DNA from: an uncultured Eubacteriales bacterium
Lineage (GTDB): Bacteria; Bacillota; Clostridia; Christensenellales; Aristaeellaceae
Assembly: GCA_900540045.1 (NCBI GenBank)
Contig: UQEF01000039.1
Span: forward strand, 1 to 24,173
DNA length: 24,173 nt
Reading direction: 5' to 3'
Shown here: positions 12,031-19,527 of the stretch, one piece after another
Numbering within the stretch: the stretch's first letter is position 1
Layout: every line of letters begins with the position of its first letter
Notes under the pieces: model-generated
The model's database searches: none
Told to the model about the DNA's origin: nothing
Seen by the model: the letters and a program-made list of their open reading frames with translations, nothing else
Program-made: the position numbers and the translations under genes

Positions 12031-13903
12031 TCGACGCTATTCAAACGCTGAACAGAAGGAGCGAATCCGACAGCGCGTTCGTGTGCAGATCGATGAAGCC
12101 AACTATCAGTTTTTCCCTGAGCGCAAAGAGCCGGATTATTACGACAATGATGTGTGTCAGCGGGTTGGCGTATATGTCCGCGTTTCTACCGATGACCCCC
12201 GCCAGACGACTTCCTATGAACTTCAGAAGAAGTACTATGAGGACTTTGTCGTGCGGCATCCCAAGTGGGATTTGGTGGACATTTATGCTGACGAGGGCAT
12301 CAGCGGCACCTCTACCCGACACAGGGACGGGTTCAACCGCATGATTGCCGAGTGCAAAGCCGGCAGGATCGACCTGATCATCACAAAGAGCGTCTCGCGC
12401 TTTGCCCGTAATGTTGTGGATTTCCTGGGCATGGTTCGAATGCTGTCAGAGCACAATCCGCCTATCGGAGTATTCTTTGAAGCAGAAAATATCTTTTCAC
12501 TCAACGAAACCTCGAACATGGCCCTTTCCTTTCAGGCAACGATGGCCGAGGAAGAATCCCGCAATAAGAGCCGCAGTATGGAAACCTCCCTTCGCATGCG
12601 GCTGGATCACGGCCTTCCGCTAACGCCGAAGCTGCTGGGGTTCATGCACAACGGCGAAGGTAAACTGATCCCGAATCCGGACACGATGCATATCCCTAAA
12701 CTGATGTTCTATATGTACCTGTACGGCTATTCCACTCAGCAGATCGCAGATGCGCTGACTGCGCTTGAAAAGAAAACGTATCTAGGAAATGTCAAATGGT
12801 CTGCAACCGGGGTGGCCCGATCTCTGCGCAATGAACGCTACTGCGGCGATGTGTATACCCGCAAGACCTTCACAAAGGATGTGCTGTCACACAAGTCCGT
12901 CAAAAACCGCGGGGAGCGCCCGATCAGTCACTATTACGGTGAGCACGAAGGCATCATCTCCCGGGATGACTTCATTGCCGTTCAGCACATGCTCAAGAAC
13001 AGCAAATATGGCAACAAATCCATGCTTCCCGAACTTCGTGTCATAGCAGAAGGCCTGCTCAAAGGATTTGTGATCATCAATCCCCGCTGGAGCGGCTTCC
13101 GCGAACAAGAATACATTCGGGCATCAGCAAGCGCCTATCCCCCGGGCGAACGGAAGCCGGAGAAGGTGGAAGCACTTCAGTTCGAAGTTGAAGCCGGGGA
13201 TTTTGACATGCGTGGGTTTGAAATTGCACACACGGACCTCTTTGATGTGCAGCAGACTCCGCATGTCACATTCTATGAGGATTCGATCAAGTTTGGCATT
13301 GAGTGCATCAAGCGAATGAAAGCAGATCTCCATGTTGAACTGCTGGTGCATCCGACCAAACGAAAGTTTGCCGTCCGGTCTGCAAGCAAACAGAACCGGA
13401 ATGCCGTTATCTGGGCAAAAATGAAAAACGGCCGCAAGGAAAGCCGATCGATTGCCAGCACTGCTTACTGCGATACCATTTACGCTTTGTTTGGCTGGAA
13501 CCGTGAGTACAAGTACAAAATGTACAGCACGCTGATCTCTAACGGGGATGAAGAAGTGTACATCTTCAATGCCGATGAAGCAACAGCTTATATTCAGTCA
13601 GAGAAATACCCCCATCAGGACGAAGAGGAAACAACCGTTGAACCTGTCACCAGAACTCCCTCGCATGTAAGAGGTATCCCGGCTTGTTATACGAACTCTT
13701 TCGGGAACGACTTCTATGTCGAACAGACGTATTCTGCGCTTGCTGCACAAACACGCGAACAATGGCAGATTCGCGTAGAAGGGCAACTGTGCAATACAGG
13801 CATGCAGCTGAACGTGACCGATTATGATATGCTCCGGGAATTCATCTTGCAGGAATTAGGCGATTGGAAACCACAGGAGGATGAGCAGTATGAACAGCAA
13901 TGA
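12023..13903 (+). CDS. Large serine recombinase with atypical C-terminus
   Basis: About 626 aa. The resolvase domain spans residues 48-190, with the nucleophile Ser55 in YVRVST, the substrate-side R-DGFNRM block and SRFARN at 125-130. A Recombinase domain follows (195-345: LTPKLLGFM, YGYSTQQIADAL, KWSATGVARSLRNERYCGD). Large serine integrases then carry a zinc ribbon with four Cys and a coiled coil; here the matching stretch (LLKGFVIINPRWSGF) has no Cys. Instead there is a 130-residue domain (FDMRGFEIAHTDLFD to EEVYIFNADEAT) that resembles the two following proteins. TTG 12023 follows GGGGGA and overlaps the previous stop; ATG 11999 is an alternative. It probably performs site-specific integration, excision or inversion of the element. 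Confidence 0.85.
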   Translation: MSNRRYSNAEQKERIRQRVRVQIDEANYQFFPERKEPDYYDNDVCQRVGVYVRVSTDDPRQTTSYELQKKYYEDFVVRHPKWDLVDIYADEGISGTSTRHRDGFNRMIAECKAGRIDLIITKSVSRFARNVVDFLGMVRMLSEHNPPIGVFFEAENIFSLNETSNMALSFQATMAEEESRNKSRSMETSLRMRLDHGLPLTPKLLGFMHNGEGKLIPNPDTMHIPKLMFYMYLYGYSTQQIADALTALEKKTYLGNVKWSATGVARSLRNERYCGDVYTRKTFTKDVLSHKSVKNRGERPISHYYGEHEGIISRDDFIAVQHMLKNSKYGNKSMLPELRVIAEGLLKGFVIINPRWSGFREQEYIRASASAYPPGERKPEKVEALQFEVEAGDFDMRGFEIAHTDLFDVQQTPHVTFYEDSIKFGIECIKRMKADLHVELLVHPTKRKFAVRSASKQNRNAVIWAKMKNGRKESRSIASTAYCDTIYALFGWNREYKYKMYSTLISNGDEEVYIFNADEATAYIQSEKYPHQDEEETTVEPVTRTPSHVRGIPACYTNSFGNDFYVEQTYSALAAQTREQWQIRVEGQLCNTGMQLNVTDYDMLREFILQELGDWKPQEDEQYEQQ

Positions 13904-14681
13904 TTTCCGGAGCAGAGGGGTGCCGGGTTACATACCGATGTCCCCTGAAAGTGCAACAGGGGCTTTGGCGAACAATGCGCTGACGGTCATCCCTGCGGGC
14001 GATGAACCGATTGAGGAAGATCATTCGTTCAGTCTGGATAAGTTTCAGGTGGTTCGCAGAGAGTTTTTCTCGCACATGAGCGAACCGTCCATCACTTTCA
14101 GTGACTACAAGATTGGGATCAATACCGCCTGCATCAGGCGCTTGCCGGATATCGACTACATTCAGTTTCTGGTCAATCGCCAGACGCAAAAGCTTGCCAT
14201 CCGTCCGTGCCTTGAATCAGATCTGCACTCATTTCAGTGGTGCACCAGCAGCGGCGGCAAGCGAAAGCCGCGTCAGGTAACCGGAAGGATTTTCTTCATG
14301 AAGCTGTTTGACATGATGGACTGGAATCCGAGTTACCGATACAAGATTCTTGGCAAGCTCATCCGCGCGAATGATGAGTACCTTTTTGTATTTGACCTCA
14401 CTTCCACGGAGGTTTATCAGCGGATCGTCAAAGAAGGAGCCAAACCAAAGACAAGCAGGACTCCCGTATTCCCGGCAGAATGGCAGGACCAATTTGGCAT
14501 CCCCTTTGAAGAGCATCGCAAATCTCTTCAAATAAACATCTTTGACAACTACGCTGTATACGGAATCCGGGACCAGGAGAAAAAGCAGTCAACGCCTGCT
14601 GCGATTCCCGTGCAAACTTCTCATCCGGGGCTGCCCGACAACACCCGTACAGGAGGTGCAGAGTCATGGCAGAGCAGGTAG
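13890..14681 (+). CDS. Recombinase-associated protein sharing the recombinase C-terminal domain
   Basis: A 263-aa soluble protein. Residues 51-175 parallel the C-terminal domain of the recombinase: FQVVRREFFSHMSEPSITFS matches FEIAHTDLFDVQQTPHVTFY, CIRRLPDIDYIQFLVNRQTQ matches CIKRMKADLHVELLVHPTKR, and then KLAIRPC matches KFAVRSA, YRYKILGKLI matches YKYKMYSTLI and EYLFVFDLTSTEVY matches EVYIFNADEATAY. The ends differ. Not a named family to me. ATG 13890 has GGAGG nine bases upstream; ATG 13881 is too close to it. It overlaps the recombinase by 14 bases. A likely role is to bind DNA or the recombinase as an accessory factor, by shared-domain inference. Confidence 0.75.
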   Translation: MNSNDFRSRGVPGYIPMSPESATGALANNALTVIPAGDEPIEEDHSFSLDKFQVVRREFFSHMSEPSITFSDYKIGINTACIRRLPDIDYIQFLVNRQTQKLAIRPCLESDLHSFQWCTSSGGKRKPRQVTGRIFFMKLFDMMDWNPSYRYKILGKLIRANDEYLFVFDLTSTEVYQRIVKEGAKPKTSRTPVFPAEWQDQFGIPFEEHRKSLQINIFDNYAVYGIRDQEKKQSTPAAIPVQTSHPGLPDNTRTGGAESWQSR

Positions 14682-15070
14682 GCACAGCGGAAGTCAGCAT
14701 TGCATTGGACATGAAAAAGAACCGTATTCGTATTCACAAGCCCACAGTCCATATGTTGGGAGACCCAAAGCTGATTCAGCTTTTGTTCAACCCGGAAGAT
14801 ATGGTCGTTGCCATCGTCTGTCCAGAGAGCGAAGTGCCGGGCGGTCAGGAGATCCGAATCAATCCCAAACACTTCAAACGCGGCGAAAATGATGTGGAAG
14901 TTTACAGCAAGATGTTCCTCAAAAAGCTGCGGAGCATTCATGGAAATCTGGATGACAACTGCACCTACCGCCTGACCGGCAAAATCATCCCCGAATTCCG
15001 TGCCGCGCGTTTCCCTATGAGTACCATACATCGAGTTGAATGTGACAAAGGAGTAAGCAGCAATGGATGA
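14666..15070 (+). CDS. Short protein with a related accessory domain
   Basis: A 134-aa protein, probably a minimal version of the domain found in the two previous genes. VSIALDMKKNRIRIHKPTVH, then LGDPKLIQLLFNPEDMVVAI, then VYSKMFLKKLRSIHGNLDDN and CTYRLTGKIIPEF follow the same order: a strand, a helix, a strand pair ending in a hydrophobic I, a helix, and a YRLTGKI strand that mirrors YRYKILGKLI. There is no membrane segment. ATG 14666 has AGGAGGT eight bases upstream and overlaps the previous gene by 16 bases. Function unknown. Confidence 0.65.
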   Translation: MAEQVGTAEVSIALDMKKNRIRIHKPTVHMLGDPKLIQLLFNPEDMVVAIVCPESEVPGGQEIRINPKHFKRGENDVEVYSKMFLKKLRSIHGNLDDNCTYRLTGKIIPEFRAARFPMSTIHRVECDKGVSSNG

Positions 15071-16022
15071 GCCGAAGACCATTGAACTGACCATTGATCA
15101 GGAGTTCCGTGATCTGATCCGGCCTTTGATGAAGAATGAATACCGGCATCTGGAGGCTGCGCTCCTGGCGGATGGATGTCAGGAACCCATAACTGTGTGG
15201 AAAGGCATCATTGTCGATGGGCATAATCGCTATGAGATCTGCACCCGCCTAAACATTCCCTTCAGAACCCGTGAACGTCATTTTGACAACCGGGAGGAAG
15301 CCATTATCTGGATTTGTACAAACCAGCTTGCCCGCAGAAATATCTCGGACGAAACGCGCCGGTATTTGATTGGCAAGCGATATGAAGCCGAAAAGGTCAT
15401 TGCCTCCAGGCGCAATTACAACGGATGGAACCAATACAGAAAACGGGAGCAATCCGGTGATCTGCCCTATGAGGTCATTGATCCGGACGCACAGCAGGAG
15501 AAGATTCGGACGTCACAACGAATCGGAGATGAATATCATCTCGCGCATGGAACGGTCGAGAAATATGGAACTTACAGCAAGGCGATTGATGCCATAGCCC
15601 GAAAAGACCCCACAATGCTCCCACGCATCCTTTCCGGCCGATACAAGATTTCTCATAATAATATTATGGCGCTGTCCCGAATGGATCCGCAGGAAGTAAG
15701 GAAATTCGGCAAGCAGATGAAAGCGATGAAGAAAAGCGGCGCCTTCGTTCCCTATGGTGTTGTCCGAACGCAGCTGAGGCAGGTTTCTGCTGAACCACCC
15801 GTTCAGCTGCAGACCGCGATCAAGAATACGCCCGACTTTGATCCGGATGCCGAGATAACCGGTCTGACACTGACCATTCCCTCCTGGGCGAGTTCCATCA
15901 GGCGCACACGCAGTCATACCGACTTGAGCAAAGTTTCCTTAAAGGCACGCATGAATCTCGAACACGTGCTGTTTAACCTGCAGGCTACGATAGAAGAACT
16001 GCTTCGGGCCATAAAGGAGTAA
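15063..16022 (+). CDS. ParB N-terminal domain protein
   Basis: A 319-aa protein. The N-terminal 90 residues follow the ParB/Srx fold (EFRDLIRPLMKNEYRHLEAA, then EPITVWKGIIVDGHNRYEIC), with the phosphate-binding motif DGHNRYEI at 52-59 and IWICTNQLARRNISD after it, typical of ParB-N proteins of mobile elements. Residues 160-215 look like a helix-turn-helix (YHLAHGTVEKYGTYSKAID, then LSGRYKISHNNIMALSRM). No ParA ATPase gene and no centromere-like repeats were found nearby, so classical partition is not supported. It more likely acts as a sequence-specific DNA-binding (possibly CTP-using) protein with the recombinase. ATG 15063 has AAGGAG and overlaps the previous gene by 8 bases. Confidence 0.75.
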   Translation: MDEPKTIELTIDQEFRDLIRPLMKNEYRHLEAALLADGCQEPITVWKGIIVDGHNRYEICTRLNIPFRTRERHFDNREEAIIWICTNQLARRNISDETRRYLIGKRYEAEKVIASRRNYNGWNQYRKREQSGDLPYEVIDPDAQQEKIRTSQRIGDEYHLAHGTVEKYGTYSKAIDAIARKDPTMLPRILSGRYKISHNNIMALSRMDPQEVRKFGKQMKAMKKSGAFVPYGVVRTQLRQVSAEPPVQLQTAIKNTPDFDPDAEITGLTLTIPSWASSIRRTRSHTDLSKVSLKARMNLEHVLFNLQATIEELLRAIKE

Positions 16023-16025
16023 TCC

Positions 16026-16865
16026 ATGATCAATGAACTCAATGCGTATGTGCCCAACGTGATCTTTGAGAAGATACCGATCAAGAATCTGGTTTCATCT
16101 CAGGATTACCAGCGCAGCCTGTCCGAATCACAGATATTAAGGATCGCCAGAGAGTTTGACCTTCACCAGATCAATCCGGTGAAAGTGAGCCGCCGCGATG
16201 GATACAACTATGTATTCGACGGACAGCATACCATAGAAGCCGTAGCACTTGTATCGGGCTCCCGGGATACCCCTGTTTGGTGCATGATCTACGATCATCT
16301 CTGTTACGAGCATGAAGCCCACATCTTTGCCGAACAGCAGAAGCATCATCGTTCCGTTGCACCCTATGATACGTTCAATGCTCACCTCGAATCCGGCAGT
16401 GAGAAGCACTTGCTCATCCGGGATTTGGTCTATTCCTACAATCTTGAACTCGGCTCGACGCAGAAACGTCATGGTACAATCTGTGCCATTGCAGCGCTTG
16501 AAAACATCTTTGACACATATGGGTATCACGTGCTGGACAAGGTATTACGAATCATCGTCAGCACATGGGAAGGTGAAATGTATTCTCTCTCCGGCAATAC
16601 CCTCAACGCGGTTGCCCGGCTCATTGCTGCATATGGCGATGCCCTGAACGAGGAGACGTTCAAGGAACGCCTGGGGTTGATTCCAATGAAGACGATCATT
16701 CGGACAGCAAGAGAGAGGCGCCCCGGTTCGCTCGGTTATGCGGAAGCAATGCTCATATTCTATAACAAGAAATGTAAATACCGGCTTTCGATGAGAAAGC
16801 TGTATGGCGCAACGAGCGACGAAGATGATCTGGATGACGATGAGGACTCCTATGCGGATGAGTAA
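16026..16865 (+). CDS. DUF6551 family protein (ParB-like motif)
   Basis: A 279-aa protein I place in DUF6551 from recall of the family, which lies with recombinase and ParB genes in Clostridia elements. The N-terminus FEKIPIKNLVSSQDYQRSLS resembles the first ParB strand, and YNYVFDGQHTIEAVAL at residues 61-76 carries DGQHTIEA in place of the ParB motif DGHHR-x-A. The C-terminal half is helical, and the tail is very acidic (DEDDLDDDEDSYADE). It starts four bases after the previous stop, with AAAGGAG upstream. It appears to be the last gene of the operon. The convergent terminator at 16910-16952 separates it from the lysis genes. Confidence 0.7.
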   Translation: MINELNAYVPNVIFEKIPIKNLVSSQDYQRSLSESQILRIAREFDLHQINPVKVSRRDGYNYVFDGQHTIEAVALVSGSRDTPVWCMIYDHLCYEHEAHIFAEQQKHHRSVAPYDTFNAHLESGSEKHLLIRDLVYSYNLELGSTQKRHGTICAIAALENIFDTYGYHVLDKVLRIIVSTWEGEMYSLSGNTLNAVARLIAAYGDALNEETFKERLGLIPMKTIIRTARERRPGSLGYAEAMLIFYNKKCKYRLSMRKLYGATSDEDDLDDDEDSYADE

Positions 16866-16909
16866 AAGTGGTTTTTCCCAAATAGTTGGCATAACCTCTC
16901 AAAAACAAA

Positions 16910-16952
16910 AAAGGCGGTGCTCGAGGAGATTGACTCCAGAAGCGCCGCCTTT
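16910..16952 (-). terminator. Intrinsic terminator of the phage lysis operon
   Basis: AAAGGCGGTGCT (16910-16921) and AGCGCCGCCTTT (16941-16952) pair over 12 bp with one G-U, and the loop contains a further GGAG/CTCC pairing. On the minus strand it is followed by six T, so it ends transcription of the endolysin. It may also slow plus-strand transcription from the recombinase operon. Confidence 0.8.
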
Positions 16953-16957
16953 AGCGC

Positions 16958-18052
16958 TTAGATCAGTTTACTGTATTCACCGGACACCCACCCAACCCGC
17001 GCATTGACCACAACGGCGTTCCAGCCGTTCTGCGCGGTGGCTACATAGTCCAGCGTCGTGCCCGGCGCAAGCTGGGTGATGCGCCCATACTGCGTGCCGT
17101 TGCCCACGCGGATGTTGACCTTACCGCCTTCGGACACGATGACCACCTGGGACCCGACGGGCTTTTCGGCATCGTTCTCCTCGCCGCCATCCTCCGGCTG
17201 CGCAGGCTGCTCCGGCGCTTCATCGTCAGCCGAGAGCGCGTCCATGAGCGCGGCGTGGCTCTTTTCGCCGTACTTGCCGTCCACCTCGAGGCCCTCCGCC
17301 TTCTGGAAGGCGCGCACAGCCGCTTCGGTCTCCGAGCCAAAGTCGCCGTCTGCGCCGTACTTCGGCAGGCTGTAGCCCAGCTTGAGCAGGTGTTCCTGCA
17401 GCTGCTTCACATCGTTCCCTTCGGTGCCCTTTGTGAGCAGCCTGGAACCAAGCGCATATTCCGTCTGCGGGGGCTTTACGTTGCCGGCTTCGCCGTAGTC
17501 GATAAACGGCAGGAAGTACCAGTGCGTCCAGCTGCGATCCTTGACGCGGGTCTTCACGCACCCATACGAGAAACCGCGCTCCTCCACGGCGTAGCCGCCG
17601 CCGATGTACACGCCTACATGGCCATCCGAGCGCAGCGCGATGCCGGGCACCTCCGGCAGGCTGTCCATGGTACCCCATGCACAGCCCTTGTTCTTTGCAT
17701 AGGTGAACATGCTGTTGGCAGACTTGTCCGGGCAGCCGTTTGCGCCATAGGAGCTTGCGTAGGTGCTGTCCGTGCCAATGCTCTCGATCACACCCTTACC
17801 GCCTCCGGTCCAGCAGTACCCCTTGATGAGCCCGACGCAGTCCGCGCAGACCTTCTTCTTCGAGATGTCGTCCCTGTAGCGGCTGGTGCGGCTGGAGCCG
17901 TAGTGGGATGGATACTGCGCGGCCTTGCGTGAGCGCAGACTTTCGGTGCATTTGTAGACGCAGGTTCCATACCAGTAGGGCTGTCCGACCATGCTTTGGC
18001 AAAAAGCCGCGAAGTGCTCGTTGGTGAGCGGAGTGTTGATTCTGTCTTGCAT
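16958..18052 (-). CDS. Phage endolysin: Cys/His amidase-endopeptidase, PG-binding, SH3
   Basis: A 364-aa peptidoglycan hydrolase. Residues 1-190 are an NlpC/P60-CHAP type domain, with the catalytic Cys in CADCVGLIKGYC (Cys72) and His145 in SDGHVGVYIGGG. Residues 205-272 are a PG_binding_1 repeat (GTEGNDVKQLQEHLLKLGY, then DGDFGSETEAAVRAFQKAE and DGKYGEKS). A Glu/Pro/Asp linker follows, then a bacterial SH3 domain (about 303-364: GKVNIRVGNGTQYGRITQLA, ending ARVGWVSGEYSKLI). No signal peptide, so it depends on the holin to reach the wall. AAGGAGGG precedes ATG 18052. It is the last gene of the late operon. Confidence 0.9.
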   Translation of the reverse strand: MQDRINTPLTNEHFAAFCQSMVGQPYWYGTCVYKCTESLRSRKAAQYPSHYGSSRTSRYRDDISKKKVCADCVGLIKGYCWTGGGKGVIESIGTDSTYASSYGANGCPDKSANSMFTYAKNKGCAWGTMDSLPEVPGIALRSDGHVGVYIGGGYAVEERGFSYGCVKTRVKDRSWTHWYFLPFIDYGEAGNVKPPQTEYALGSRLLTKGTEGNDVKQLQEHLLKLGYSLPKYGADGDFGSETEAAVRAFQKAEGLEVDGKYGEKSHAALMDALSADDEAPEQPAQPEDGGEENDAEKPVGSQVVIVSEGGKVNIRVGNGTQYGRITQLAPGTTLDYVATAQNGWNAVVVNARVGWVSGEYSKLI

Positions 18053-18078
18053 GTCTGTCCCTCCTTGAACAATGAAAA

Positions 18079-18100
18079 GGGCGGCGGTCGCCCGTCGCCC
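18079..18100 (-). terminator. Possible weak terminator between holin and endolysin
   Basis: GGGCGGCG and CGTCGCCC form an 8-bp stem with one G-U pair and a 6-base loop; on the minus strand four T follow. It lies in the 67-bp gap between the two genes and may lower endolysin expression relative to the holin. Confidence 0.35.
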
Positions 18101-18119
18101 CGTGGTCGATGAATCAGCG

Positions 18120-18374
18120 TTAGTCCTGCCTGGGAGAAGTATAGGTCAGCGCCTGCCTGCTGTCGGTCAGACCCGCCGTGGTAGGATCGGCAATGACGCC
18201 TACCATGCCCAGAATGGTGAGAATGCCTTCGGCCACCTGCATGACCACGCTCTGGGTCACCACAGGCGCGATGCCCAGCAGCTGCAGCAGGTCATAGATG
18301 AAGACCACCACCAGCGAGATCAGGCCGGTCAGAAAAGCCTTGTTCTGAAAACGTACCTTCCAGTTGATGTTCAT
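18120..18374 (-). CDS. Phage holin (BlyA/phi-type small holin)
   Basis: An 84-aa inner-membrane protein that forms the lesion through which the endolysin escapes. MNINWKVRFQNKAFLTGLIS leads to a first membrane segment (residues 13-36, LTGLISLVVVFIYDLLQLLG), then a second (about 44-63, VVMQVAEGILTILGMVGVI), followed by ADPTTAGLTDSRQALTY, the DPTT.G.sDS..A..Y ending that marks the phage_holin_1 family. AAGGAGGAA precedes ATG 18374; an earlier in-frame ATG at 18407 is upstream of that site. Its place just ahead of the endolysin is typical. Confidence 0.87.
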   Translation of the reverse strand: MNINWKVRFQNKAFLTGLISLVVVFIYDLLQLLGIAPVVTQSVVMQVAEGILTILGMVGVIADPTTAGLTDSRQALTYTSPRQD

Positions 18375-18414
18375 ACCGTGTTCCTCCTTGAAATTTGTAG
18401 ATCTCAACGCGGCC

Positions 18415-18762
18415 TTACCGCGAAGGATTCGAGCGTGTTTCGCCGCCGTTCATGTAGGGCAGCTTCATGGTCTGCTGAACCATGTCTGTGACAATTCCAT
18501 CCCCACCCAGACTGTGGTAGGCATCATACATGCTGGTGATGTTTTCCCGGGCATACACAGGGGCGAACCCCTTTTCGAGGTAATGGTCGCAGGCGCTGAT
18601 GATCCGGTCGCGCAGCAGTGCGCGCATTCCATCATCCAACGCCCGATCTTTCTTCTGCGTATGCCGCATATGCTTGCTGATCCGCCGGTAGCTCGCAGCT
18701 GCCAGCGCCGCCACGATGCCAAACAACCACTCCACCCAATATCGTGCGATCCATTCAGGCAT
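18415..18762 (-). CDS. Small phage membrane protein of the lysis region
   Basis: A 115-aa protein with one N-terminal membrane segment (YWVEWLFGIVAALAAASY, residues 8-25) followed by a basic stretch (RRISKHMRHTQKKDR) and a helical cytoplasmic part, LRDRIISACDHYLEKGFAPV, then YARENITSMYDAYHSLGGDG. The YHxLGGDG pattern and the place between tail and holin recur in Clostridia prophages, where the protein is usually unnamed. It could be a second holin or antiholin, or a membrane anchor; the sequence does not decide. AAAGGAGG precedes ATG 18762. Confidence 0.72.
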   Translation of the reverse strand: MPEWIARYWVEWLFGIVAALAAASYRRISKHMRHTQKKDRALDDGMRALLRDRIISACDHYLEKGFAPVYARENITSMYDAYHSLGGDGIVTDMVQQTMKLPYMNGGETRSNPSR

Positions 18763-18811
18763 GATCTTCCTCCTTTCCGATTTTGTTTTTTACCGAGTGC
18801 CAGACTGGGCG

Positions 18812-19516
18812 CTATACGCCCATTTCTGCCACCGGTGGATTTTCCTGTCTGCTTCCGTTTGCCGGTGACCACAATGCCGGTACACCAGGTGGCTCCCAGC
18901 CTGCCTGTGAGGTGTGTGCCTGCTGGCAGACATACAGCTCGTCTTCCGCATCCGGGTATGCGACCTCGTCCCCCGCAACGTAGTCAATCCCCGCTGCCCA
19001 GACGCGAACCGTTCCTTCGGCGAAGACCTCCACCCTGTGCCAGAGGGCCGGGGTTTTGTCCGGTTGCCAGCCGCCCTGCGTGGTGTGCGCCTGAATACAG
19101 CGCCAGAGCGCACCCTTGTAGGTGAACACGTCGCCCACCTGCACCGCGATATTCGCGTGCCAGTTGCGCCCCTCCAACGCGGGCTGAACGGAGAGCAGCT
19201 CCTCGTCCGAGATGCGCCCGTCCGCTACGGCGGTCCGAAGCAGCAGCCCCAGTACATTCGGGAGCGCCTCGTCCGCCGATACCGAGATGAAGCTCTCCAG
19301 CGGCAAAGCCTGCATCAGTAGCTCGTCCGTGAGCGCCGTCCCTTCCTCAAGCGATACCTCGTCCGGGAAGACAAGCGCCTGCTCCGCCGTCACCTGCGTC
19401 ATCTGAAAGGCGTCCCCGGAGAGGTTGTAGGTCGTTTCCGATAGCCGTTTTGCCAGAACAAAAGAGGAGCGGATGAGCGTTCTCACCCGCCCCTCGAAGG
19501 GAATTGCGATGAACAT
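18812..19516 (-). CDS. Tail-associated protein with two CBM5/12-like modules
   Basis: A 234-aa phage protein. The N-terminal half (MFIAIPFEGRVRTLIRSSFV) is a helical domain of unknown fold. Residues 119-163 and 173-216 are two copies of a carbohydrate-binding module of the chitin-binding CBM5/12 type: W-x-A...V-x-VGDVFTYKGALWRCIQAHT, then GGWQPDKTPALW, and again YVAGDEVAYPD, LYVCQQAHTSQAGW and PPGVPALW. The Trp and Tyr of GW.P...PALW are the usual sugar-stacking residues. It probably sits at the tail tip and helps bind cell-surface sugar. AAGGAGG precedes ATG 19516; it starts 11 bases after the tail-spike stop. Confidence 0.82.
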   Translation of the reverse strand: MFIAIPFEGRVRTLIRSSFVLAKRLSETTYNLSGDAFQMTQVTAEQALVFPDEVSLEEGTALTDELLMQALPLESFISVSADEALPNVLGLLLRTAVADGRISDEELLSVQPALEGRNWHANIAVQVGDVFTYKGALWRCIQAHTTQGGWQPDKTPALWHRVEVFAEGTVRVWAAGIDYVAGDEVAYPDAEDELYVCQQAHTSQAGWEPPGVPALWSPANGSRQENPPVAEMGV

Positions 19517-19527
19517 TGGAAACCTCC

